Shown: piece by piece, positions 25,804 through 33,162 of the stretch
Layout: every line of letters begins with the position of its first letter
Numbering within the stretch: position 1 is the stretch's first letter
NCBI GenBank assembly: GCA_016839915.1
Contig: JAEOTH010000125.1
Span: forward strand, 1-64,000
Direction: 5' to 3'
Source of the DNA: Promethearchaeota archaeon
GTDB taxonomy: Archaea; Asgardarchaeota; Lokiarchaeia; Sigyniarchaeales; SOKP01
DNA: 64,000 bases
Made by a program: the position numbers and the translations under genes
Notes under the pieces: model-generated
Database searches by the model: none
The model's input: the letters and a program-made list of their open reading frames with translations, nothing else
Told to the model about the DNA's origin: nothing

Positions 25804-26784
25804 TTACAATAAATTTTTTTTCATTAATAGCATTACATCCTCATATGAAGTATCAGCCATAGGCCCAAAAGATTCAACTTTTAGTGCTCCTGCAGTATTT
25901 GCAAATTGTGCAATTTTTAGAAGATCCCAACCTGCTAAATATCCTATGATAAATGCTCCTCCAAAGGAATCACCTGCTCCAGTAGGATCTTTTTCAATAA
26001 CTTTATAACCTTTTACTTTTAATCCCTTTGATTCATCTGTTGTAAAAACTGTACATCCTTTCTTTCCCTGTTTTAATACAATTATTTTTGGTCCCATCTC
26101 AAGTAATTTTTGACAAGCATTTTCAGATCCTTTTATTCCAGACAACATTTCAGCTTCTTCTCCACTTGGAAGCAAAATTTCTGTGGTCTCTAAAACAGGT
26201 TTACATATTTTTAATATTGTTTCTAAGTTTAACATTTCAGGTCTAAGATTTGGATCAAATGATATTATTACATCTGGATTATGCTTTTTTGCAATCTTGA
26301 TTGCTTTATAGCATGCCTCTCGAGATTTCTTGCTAATTGAGAGAGCACTCCCCGTTATGTGGAGATTTTTAATATTCGAAAAATATTCTGTTTTAATATA
26401 TTTAGGTGATGTATCTCCAGCAGCACCTTTAGCAAAAATAAATTTACGGGATCCATTAGAATTATATTGATTAAATGCAATTCCCGTAGTCAATTCTTCT
26501 GTAAATTTTACTTGAGAGATATCAACATTATCTTTTTTTAATTTTTCAATTATACAATTACCAAAGTTGTCTTTGCCTATTACTCCAATAAATCCAGTAG
26601 ATAAATTAAATGGTTTTCCCATGCGAGAAGCGGAGTCAATAAAGATAGCAGGTGCCCCACTTGGAAAGGGTCCTCTATAAATTGCGCCAATCTCTCCATG
26701 TGGGGTATCTAATTTATCACGCATTATTTCAACTAATAATTCCCCTAATGAAATAATATCAGGATACTTTTTTTCCATTATCAA
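25804..26784 (-). CDS. PfkB/ribokinase-family sugar kinase
   Basis: A 326-aa ATP-dependent carbohydrate kinase. N-terminal substrate motifs include ISLGELLVEIMRD and FPSGAPAIFIDSASRMG. The C-terminal PfkB signature DPTGAGDSFGGAFIIGYLAG contains the catalytic Asp and anion hole. It most resembles fructokinase or KDG kinase-like members, but the sugar cannot be assigned. A second ATG two codons in (MEKKYPD, 26778) is an equal candidate start. It lies 100 nt downstream of the coiled-coil partner of the GTPase, probably as a separate unit. Confidence 0.9.
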   Translation of the reverse strand: MIMEKKYPDIISLGELLVEIMRDKLDTPHGEIGAIYRGPFPSGAPAIFIDSASRMGKPFNLSTGFIGVIGKDNFGNCIIEKLKKDNVDISQVKFTEELTTGIAFNQYNSNGSRKFIFAKGAAGDTSPKYIKTEYFSNIKNLHITGSALSISKKSREACYKAIKIAKKHNPDVIISFDPNLRPEMLNLETILKICKPVLETTEILLPSGEEAEMLSGIKGSENACQKLLEMGPKIIVLKQGKKGCTVFTTDESKGLKVKGYKVIEKDPTGAGDSFGGAFIIGYLAGWDLLKIAQFANTAGALKVESFGPMADTSYEDVMLLMKKNLL

Positions 26785-26884
26785 TTTTTCTGTTGCATCA
26801 TGTAATTATTATAAAATAATTTGAAATTCAAAAAATAGTTTCTTTAAGTTTTTGAATGAATAACAAAAAGTTTTGAAAAAAGAA

Positions 26885-27766
26885 TTACTTTACAAATTTC
26901 TGTTTAAATGAGTTGATAGTGCTTGAAATTTCATTGATATGAAGTTTTAATTCTTTTGGGTGCATATCCTTTAACTTATCTAAATTACCAATAATTTCTT
27001 TTAATTCTTCAATCCATAAATTCATAAGAATTTCTTTTTCTTTGTTCTTGCATACTAATTTTATTTCATCAGTAATCCATTCTTTTGCATTTTCTCTTAT
27101 TTGTTTTTTCAGCACATCCACAGTTATTTTTACTAAATCTTGTTCACTTTTAAGGTTCTCTAGGACAGGGTTAAGACTATTTTTAAACTCAATGTTCTCT
27201 TCATTGTATTTTTTAATCATATCTCTAAGAATCTCTTCTTTCGTATTAAATTCTTCTTTGAAATTACTTAAATTGGTTGAAAAATCTGTATTCATATCTT
27301 TTATATTCTTTATAAGAGATTTTATCTTATTCTCGAGATTACTTACATTATCATCTAACTTCTGATCAATTATTTTCAATTTATTTTCAATGTCTAAATT
27401 AAGGGTCTTAATATTTTCATCTAATTTAGTAGAAAGAGTAGTGAATTTATCTTTTAATTCCCTTTCAAACATATTTGCTAGATCTTCGATTTTCTTATTC
27501 ATTGAGTCTCCTTGATCTCTTGATTTTTCATTTACTTTTTCAAGTTGATCAGTTGATTTCCCATCAAGATTAGCAACTTGTTCATTTAGATTTTTTTCAA
27601 GTTTTTTGATTTGATCAGATAATTTCTTTTCTAAATTGTTTATTTGTTCACTTCCTTTTTGCTCAGATTTTTTTAATTGATCATTCAGTTTATTTTCTAA
27701 CTTACTAACTTGTTCTTTTAATTTCTGGAAATCCTTTAAAGAAATTTCTTCTGAAATTTTGTCCAC
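26885..27766 (-). CDS. Coiled-coil protein paired with a small GTPase
   Basis: A 293-aa protein made almost entirely of coiled coil. An N-terminal stretch of near-repeats at roughly 11-residue spacing (QLKKSEQKGSEQINNLEKKL, SDQIKKLEKNLNEQVANL) suggests a regular rod. The C-terminus (about 225-293) has a more varied helical bundle. It contains no catalytic motif or membrane segment. It begins 37 nt after the Ras/Arf-like GTPase, whose own C-terminal half is a coiled coil. The two products therefore likely interact. Confidence 0.65.
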   Translation of the reverse strand: MDKISEEISLKDFQKLKEQVSKLENKLNDQLKKSEQKGSEQINNLEKKLSDQIKKLEKNLNEQVANLDGKSTDQLEKVNEKSRDQGDSMNKKIEDLANMFERELKDKFTTLSTKLDENIKTLNLDIENKLKIIDQKLDDNVSNLENKIKSLIKNIKDMNTDFSTNLSNFKEEFNTKEEILRDMIKKYNEENIEFKNSLNPVLENLKSEQDLVKITVDVLKKQIRENAKEWITDEIKLVCKNKEKEILMNLWIEELKEIIGNLDKLKDMHPKELKLHINEISSTINSFKQKFVK

Positions 27767-27803
27767 CTTTTTTCTATTTAAATTTCGATTAATTATGAGT
27801 AAA

Positions 27804-28817
27804 TTACTCGCTAGATTGATTTATTAATTCTAGTCGATTTTCTTTAGCTTTAGAGATAATCTTAACTAATTCAAATTCTTCTCTATTCAATTTTTCTATT
27901 AAGTCAACGCTTTTTTCAAAGTCTTTCTTGGATGGTATAAAAAGTCCTTTCAAATTATCAATTAAATCAATCGCCGATTTAGAGTGAGATTTCTGTATGT
28001 GTTTAATAGTTTTATCAAGTTCAGAGATATCAATTAAAAATTGATCTAGAACATCGTTTTTTTGAGCTTCGTTTACTTCTAACTCTTTTTTAAGGAAATC
28101 ATAATATTTTAATTCTTTAATTTCCTTTTCTTCTATACTTTCCTCTTTATCTTTTGGTTTTACTACGTACTCTTTCAATACAGAATCTAAATTAGTGATA
28201 CTTACAAGTAGAGCTCTCAATTCTTTTTCTTTTTTTCCAATTAATTCTAAAAATTCATTAGCAGTATCTTCAAGGACAACATCAGGATCCATTACTTCTG
28301 CTTTTCTCAAGAAAGTGTGGATCAGTAATTCAAAGCATTCATTTATATTTTCTTTTGTTTTTGTTGATGTAAATAATATATGATCTCTTTTACCTAGAAA
28401 GTGATTCATAGCATTTTTAAGTTTATTTCCGTCTGTTAATAAATCTAATTTGTTCCCCACAATAATAGAGATAAAATCTTCAGAATAATTTTGAACGTTT
28501 TCTAAATATTCTTGCTTGATGTTCTTTAGCGTCTCATTTGGTTTAGATAAATCGAAGACAAATATAGCAACATCAATATTCTTAAAGAACGCTGGATTGA
28601 AAGGATTAAATGATCTTTGACCTCCGAAATCCCATATATTTACTTTGATTGTTGTTGGTTGTTTTTTTAATTCATAATCTTTTCTTAAAGTATTACTTCC
28701 TATAGTCGGAAGATATTCACTAGAAATCTCATTATTTATAAAAGTATTAACTATTGAAGTCTTTCCGACTCCTCCTTCACCAAGAAGGATGAACTTTAGA
28801 TCAATAGTTTTTTTCAA
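27804..28817 (-). CDS. Ras/Arf-like small GTPase with C-terminal coiled coil
   Basis: A 337-aa Asgard-type GTPase. The G domain is residues 1 to about 175: G1 GEGGVGKTS (13-21), a switch-I Thr in PTIGS, G3 WDFGGQ (62-67) with the catalytic Gln, G4 NKLD (122-125) and G5 TSTKTKEN. A 160-residue charged helical tail follows (for example LIGKKEKELRALLVSITNL), unlike typical 170-200 aa Ras proteins. There is no lipid-modification CaaX box; the protein ends INQSSE. It heads a two-gene unit with a coiled-coil protein. Confidence 0.92.
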   Translation of the reverse strand: MKKTIDLKFILLGEGGVGKTSIVNTFINNEISSEYLPTIGSNTLRKDYELKKQPTTIKVNIWDFGGQRSFNPFNPAFFKNIDVAIFVFDLSKPNETLKNIKQEYLENVQNYSEDFISIIVGNKLDLLTDGNKLKNAMNHFLGKRDHILFTSTKTKENINECFELLIHTFLRKAEVMDPDVVLEDTANEFLELIGKKEKELRALLVSITNLDSVLKEYVVKPKDKEESIEEKEIKELKYYDFLKKELEVNEAQKNDVLDQFLIDISELDKTIKHIQKSHSKSAIDLIDNLKGLFIPSKKDFEKSVDLIEKLNREEFELVKIISKAKENRLELINQSSE

Positions 28818-29097
28818 ATTAAATTACCTGCAATTTTAATAAGAAATCTAGCACTTACTCAAAATTTTAATTCTTAAAATCTAAATAGGATACATATATT
28901 TAAATTTATTTTTAACAAGCTCTCGTTATTACTTTAGATTATTTTAAGTTATTATCAATTAACAGAAATAAAAAAAAGTAAAATATGATATACATTTGAA
29001 CTCCTTATAAATGACTATAAAATTTTTTATAATCTCTATATTTTATCCAATTAATATTATTAAAAATATTAATCAAGGAGTGTAGTGGTATAAGTAT

Positions 29098-30135
29098 ATG
29101 GTATTAAAAACAAATATAACAGAAATGTTAGGAATTAAGCATCCGATTATTTCTGCTCCAATGGGACCATTTTACACAAAAGAATTAACAGTAGCGGTTT
29201 CTGAAGCTGGCGGTCTGGGAGTATTAAGTCATACCAATCTATTTGGGAAAAATAGTTTAGCAGAAATGAAATCAGATATGGAGTATGTAGTTGAACATAC
29301 AGATAAACCCTTTGGGTTTAATATTAGAACATCAAGATTACAACTTGATGCTCCAGGTCTCTGTCGTGGGATATCAAGATTTATCATGGATAATCCAAAA
29401 ATAAAAGAACAATGTGTATATGCGGTTACTAGCGCAGGATCTCCAAAAACATTACCAAAAGCTAAGACATATCAAAGATTAAAAGAAAGTGGTTCTAACA
29501 TTAAGCATTTCCATGTAGCGCCTGCTTTATGGCTTGCTGATAAATGTGTAACATCTGGAGTTGATGGTATGGTTGTTACTGGTTGGGAGGGTGGAGGACA
29601 TCAAAGTTATGAAAAAATCAGCACCCTAGTTTTACTACAACAAGTTACTAAGAAATATTCAGAGACTCCAATAATAGCATGCGGAGGTTTTAGCACTGGA
29701 GAAGGTTTAGCTTCAGCTTTAGCTATGGGGGCAGGAGCAATTGCGATGGGTTCAAGATTTATTGCTTCAAAAGAAAGTGAATTCCATGATAAATATAAAA
29801 ATATTGTTCCATCTGGAAAAGCGGATGATACATTATGGGTTACTGGAGTTCTTGGTCCAATTCGTCTCTGGAAAAACAATTATTCCTCACACCATGGGGT
29901 TGTAACAAGTAAAGAGGAAAAGATGGCTATGGAAGCGCAGATAACTCCACAGATAGCTATGGAAGACCAAAAACATTATGAAATGACTTATGCTGGCAAT
30001 ATCGAGGATGGGGCTGTTCTATTAGGTCAAAGTATTGGTGTAATTAATTCTATAGAAAGTGTTAAAAACATTGTTGATGATATTATAAAAATTGCAGAAA
30101 AAAGACTAAAAGAAGCAAATAATTATATTTTATGA
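29098..30135 (+). CDS. Nitronate monooxygenase / FabK-like FMN enzyme
   Basis: A 345-aa TIM-barrel flavoprotein of the 2-nitropropane dioxygenase family, which oxidises alkyl nitronates or, in FabK, reduces enoyl-ACP. Motifs seen are HPIISAPMGPFYTKELTVAV at the N-terminus, GLGVLSHT, GMVVTGWEGGGHQ (the G-x-E-x-G-G-H motif), and the FMN phosphate site IIACGGFSTGEGLASALAMG followed by GAIAMGSRFIAS. GGAG lies about 20 nt before the ATG, so a GTG nearer to it (29085) was considered. The ATG fits the conserved N-terminus. Confidence 0.88.
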   Translation: MVLKTNITEMLGIKHPIISAPMGPFYTKELTVAVSEAGGLGVLSHTNLFGKNSLAEMKSDMEYVVEHTDKPFGFNIRTSRLQLDAPGLCRGISRFIMDNPKIKEQCVYAVTSAGSPKTLPKAKTYQRLKESGSNIKHFHVAPALWLADKCVTSGVDGMVVTGWEGGGHQSYEKISTLVLLQQVTKKYSETPIIACGGFSTGEGLASALAMGAGAIAMGSRFIASKESEFHDKYKNIVPSGKADDTLWVTGVLGPIRLWKNNYSSHHGVVTSKEEKMAMEAQITPQIAMEDQKHYEMTYAGNIEDGAVLLGQSIGVINSIESVKNIVDDIIKIAEKRLKEANNYIL

Positions 30136-30147
30136 TTTTATGCAATC

Positions 30148-30172
30148 CTTATATTTTTTTTTTTCTTATTTT
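30148..30172 (+). terminator. Poly-T terminator after the flavoenzyme gene
   Basis: An uninterrupted run of eleven Ts (30154-30164) lies about 18 nt after the stop, followed by more T-rich sequence. This is typical of archaeal intrinsic termination. There is no obvious stem. Confidence 0.45.
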
Positions 30173-30280
30173 ATTATATTTTAATTAGAACTGCTTAATT
30201 AGAAATGAATTCAAAGAAAAAAATGCAATTAATGGATGGTATAATAAGGGGTCCTTATATTAAATATGGAGGTGTTTGTT

Positions 30281-30496
30281 ATGAGTAAATATGATGCTGA
30301 AGATTATGTTTATTGTAAAAATTGCGAGAAAGAAATACTCCAAGATAAAGCAATTTATGTAGGTGGAAAACCCTATTGCAAAAATTGTTATCGTGATGCT
30401 GAAGAGTATGAGACCATTGATGTATATAATGATGAGGAGGAGGATAACGATGAGGATGAAGATGAGGAGGATGAAGATGAGGATGAAGATGATTAA
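30281..30496 (+). CDS. Small LIM-type zinc-finger protein with acidic tail
   Basis: A 71-aa protein. It holds one zinc knuckle, YCKNCEKEIL followed by KPYCKNCYRD (C-x2-C-x17-C-x2-C), the shape of one half of a LIM domain. The last 25 residues are almost entirely Asp and Glu. I start at 30281 because GGAGGTG (30268-30274) sits 6 nt upstream; an earlier ATG at 30266 overlaps that Shine-Dalgarno. LIM fingers bind proteins, often at the cytoskeleton. The acidic tail could mimic nucleic acid or bind basic partners. Both roles are inference. Confidence 0.75.
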   Translation: MSKYDAEDYVYCKNCEKEILQDKAIYVGGKPYCKNCYRDAEEYETIDVYNDEEEDNDEDEDEEDEDEDEDD

Positions 30497-30578
30497 ACTT
30501 TTTTACATTGACTTATGACAATTTTTGATAAGAAATAGATAATATTGATAATATATTTTGTTAAGAAATATTATAAAA

Positions 30579-31055
30579 ATGTCAGGAACTAGGCAAGAAA
30601 TTGGGCCATATGAATATATGGATCATTTTAAGAAGAATACAGCGTTAATTGTCTCGATGGATAAAGAAGGAAAGCTCAATGTTATGGCTCTAGATTGGAA
30701 GACTATAGAAGAATTAGACGGTAACTCTGTTATTAGAGCACAAGTAGCATATACACGATATACATATGAATTACTTACTGAAGGAGTAAATGAATTTACT
30801 GTAAATATACCTTCAAATGAAATTAATCATGCAGTGGATATAGCAGGTTCCTATTCGGGAAGAAATATCGATAAAATTAAAGAAGCAAGATTAGAAACGA
30901 TTCCAGGAAAACGAACAAAAGTACCAACCATAAAAAATAGTTTACTAAGTTATGAGTGTCAAATTGTTCATTCATGTAAATCAGATATGAGTAGTCACCA
31001 CTATTTTTATGGTAAAATTTTAATCGCTTATGCTTCTGATGACATAACTAAATAA
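30579..31055 (+). CDS. Flavoredoxin / flavin-reductase-like protein
   Basis: A 158-aa protein with the split-barrel FMN-binding pattern. The core is NTALIVSMDKEGKLNVMALD, then VAYTRYTYELLTEGVNEFTV, then AVDIAGSYSGRNIDKIKEA, similar to flavin reductase-like proteins that bind FMN and transfer electrons. I choose the ATG at 30579; a TTG at 30558 would add seven residues. It is monocistronic by spacing. Confidence 0.75.
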   Translation: MSGTRQEIGPYEYMDHFKKNTALIVSMDKEGKLNVMALDWKTIEELDGNSVIRAQVAYTRYTYELLTEGVNEFTVNIPSNEINHAVDIAGSYSGRNIDKIKEARLETIPGKRTKVPTIKNSLLSYECQIVHSCKSDMSSHHYFYGKILIAYASDDITK

Positions 31056-31168
31056 CTATTATTATTTCTAATTATCAAAAGCAATCATTAGAGTTTATTG
31101 TAAATTAATTTTATAAAGACTGAAAAATTCAAAAAACTAGGAACAAATATTAAAGGCGATAAAAAACA

Positions 31169-31753
31169 TTGAAAAATGAAGAAGAAACAGCCCCAAATGA
31201 CTATAAAGGGCGCTTCTCACCGCGCATAATTTTAAACCTTTCACTAATAGGAGTATTTTCTGCCCTTATTTGTATATTAACAATGGTAATATCAATCCCC
31301 ATTCCAGCTACTCAGGGCTTCATTAATATTGGAGATGCTGGAGTAATGATTTGCGGTTTGTTATTTGGTCCGATAATAGGGGGTTTTTCTGGAGGAATTG
31401 GTTCATCTTTAGCTGATATCTTTTTAGGGTTTACTATATATGCCCCTGGAACTTTAATAATTAAGGGTTTAGAGGGTTTTTTAGTAGGAATCATCGCCAA
31501 CCCTAAAAAATATTATAAAAAATTAAATTATAGAGACATTTTGGCTGTTTTAGCCGGAGGTTCAATAATGGCATATGGTTATTTTTTATATGAGGTATTC
31601 GTTTTTGGTTTACAAGCTGCATTATATGAACTCCTGTTAAATGGTTTAATTCAATTTGGATTAGGAGGATTGATCGCGCTGATATTTATAAGTACTGCAC
31701 GAAAACCTATAATTGATAATTTACCACAAGTGTTCGATAAAATCTTTATGTAA
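31169..31753 (+). CDS. ECF transporter substrate-binding (S) component
   Basis: A 194-aa membrane protein with five to six hydrophobic segments. The first helix (LSLIGVFSALICILTMVI), then QGFINIGDAGVMICGLLFGP and GFSGGIGSSLADIF, matches the ECF-type riboflavin/thiamine-like S-component family. These proteins bind a vitamin or cofactor and dock to a shared EcfA-EcfT ATPase module. Neither EcfA nor EcfT is in the window. The start is a TTG. The vitamin cannot be assigned, and no riboswitch is apparent upstream. Confidence 0.8.
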   Translation: MKNEEETAPNDYKGRFSPRIILNLSLIGVFSALICILTMVISIPIPATQGFINIGDAGVMICGLLFGPIIGGFSGGIGSSLADIFLGFTIYAPGTLIIKGLEGFLVGIIANPKKYYKKLNYRDILAVLAGGSIMAYGYFLYEVFVFGLQAALYELLLNGLIQFGLGGLIALIFISTARKPIIDNLPQVFDKIFM

Positions 31754-31778
31754 TACAAGAAATTAAAAAAAAATAGGT

Positions 31779-32735
31779 TTAAAAGTTAGAATAAGTCATA
31801 AATTTATTTCCAGACCCTAAACTGTATAGTTCAAATTTTGATCCTCTCTTTGTCTCACAGAACATTTGAATCATTGGAAATAAGTAAATTTGAGTGGTAA
31901 TTTGGGCATCATTATCTTTTTCATGTTTTTTATGATCGTTTCTCGCGGCTCCAATAGTCTTACTTATATTTTTGTTCATATACCCAAGCGAAGCCTCTGC
32001 CTTGGACTCCAATTCTTTAAAATCATTGAATCTAATTCCTTCTACCTCTTCAATCATTTTATGAAGATCTTCTCCAATTTCTTTTTCATATTTCGTTTGG
32101 GCACTACTATGTAGTATTGGGACTCCTGTTACTACTGTTTTGAATGGTACGGGAAGAATTTCATATTTATACATGTTTTTGTGACCCTCACACTCTTTAC
32201 ATGGCTCAGTTTTATTTCCGGTTCCATAGCAGGCGCCACATGGATAAGAGAATGGTTTCTTCTCTTTATTTTGTTCTTCACCTACTAAAACCGTAAAAGT
32301 TTCCTCTATTTTTCCAGTTCCTTTACAAGTCTTACATTTATTTTCTAAATACCCTTTACCTCTACAATTCTTACAGGGAACTGCTTGAATTGACTCAAAT
32401 TGAGGGCCTTTTTCATCGCCTTTCCAATTTTCTTTATTTATCTTTGTAGCACCTTTAAAGGAATAGAATTGTTCTCTACCCACTCTTGGGGCAGAAACTA
32501 AATTTTCTTCTTTCCCTGTTGGAGCGGGACCAAGAGATTTTTTAACAGCAAAATATATTGCTGCTTCTTTCATAGTATCCTTAACATATTCTGCTGCGCT
32601 TATAGCGTCTAAAGAAAAAACTGCTCCTTTAGTCCCAAACTGCTTTTCCATCTTCTTTTTATCAGTTCTTGCGGCTTTCTGCTTCCATTTTAGCCATATT
32701 TCATCAAGATTGGGGGTTTTAATCCTTGTTGACAT
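31779..32735 (-). CDS. DnaJ-type zinc-finger protein without J domain
   Basis: A 318-aa soluble protein. Its middle (about 118-190) carries four C-x-x-C-x-G-x-G-type motifs (CKNCRGKG, CKTCKGTG, CGACYGTG, CKECEGH), the cysteine-rich zinc module of DnaJ/Hsp40. No J domain (HPD motif) is present. The rest is not recognisable and ends in a beta-rich region (TTQIYLFPMIQMFCE). It may bind unfolded or specific client proteins. It starts with MSTRIKTPN and follows a purine-rich Shine-Dalgarno (GAGGAAA). Confidence 0.7.
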   Translation of the reverse strand: MSTRIKTPNLDEIWLKWKQKAARTDKKKMEKQFGTKGAVFSLDAISAAEYVKDTMKEAAIYFAVKKSLGPAPTGKEENLVSAPRVGREQFYSFKGATKINKENWKGDEKGPQFESIQAVPCKNCRGKGYLENKCKTCKGTGKIEETFTVLVGEEQNKEKKPFSYPCGACYGTGNKTEPCKECEGHKNMYKYEILPVPFKTVVTGVPILHSSAQTKYEKEIGEDLHKMIEEVEGIRFNDFKELESKAEASLGYMNKNISKTIGAARNDHKKHEKDNDAQITTQIYLFPMIQMFCETKRGSKFELYSLGSGNKFMTYSNF

Positions 32736-32885
32736 TTTCCTCTCATTTTAAAATTTTAATTAAAATTTCATTAACTTTATTTAATTGATTTAGAATTATA
32801 AAAATATAAAATAGAATGATTTATAATCTTTATATAGAAGAAAATAATTAATAGAAACAAATAAAAGAGAAAAGTCGAATTAATA

Positions 32886-33047
32886 ATGTCTGCTGAAGAA
32901 CGTCAATCAGTTGATTACTTCTTACAATGGATTCAACAGGGTGGCTTAGGTCAATGGTTGGAGCATTTCCTAAATCAAGGGGATGAAGCAAAACTTAGAC
33001 AAATTAAAGAGGTTTATGATAAAATAAAACGGATATTTGGGTTTTAA
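32886..33047 (+). CDS. Small hypothetical protein (53 aa)
   Basis: A short ORF in the gap between two larger genes. It reads MSAEERQSVDYFLQWIQQGG, then LGQWLEHFLNQGDEAKLRQI, then KEVYDKIKRIFGF. It has an ATG start, balanced composition and clear amphipathic helices (LGQWLEHFLN, KLRQIKEVYDKIKRIF). It is more convincing as protein than any other frame in this stretch. Upstream AAAAGAGAAAAG is a weak Shine-Dalgarno. No family recognised. Confidence 0.6.
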   Translation: MSAEERQSVDYFLQWIQQGGLGQWLEHFLNQGDEAKLRQIKEVYDKIKRIFGF

Positions 33048-33162
33048 TTTTTAAATTCTTTTTATTATCTATTTTTCTGAATACTCTACTTTAAATTAGA
33101 AAATTTGATTTGGTAGCTTTCATTTTTTCTAACAATATTTAAATAAATTAATGGTTTCATAG

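Noticed and set aside
27042-27365. Plus-strand 107-aa ORF inside the coiled-coil gene
   Set aside because: Phe/Ser-rich antisense of Lys/Glu-rich heptads, a typical shadow.
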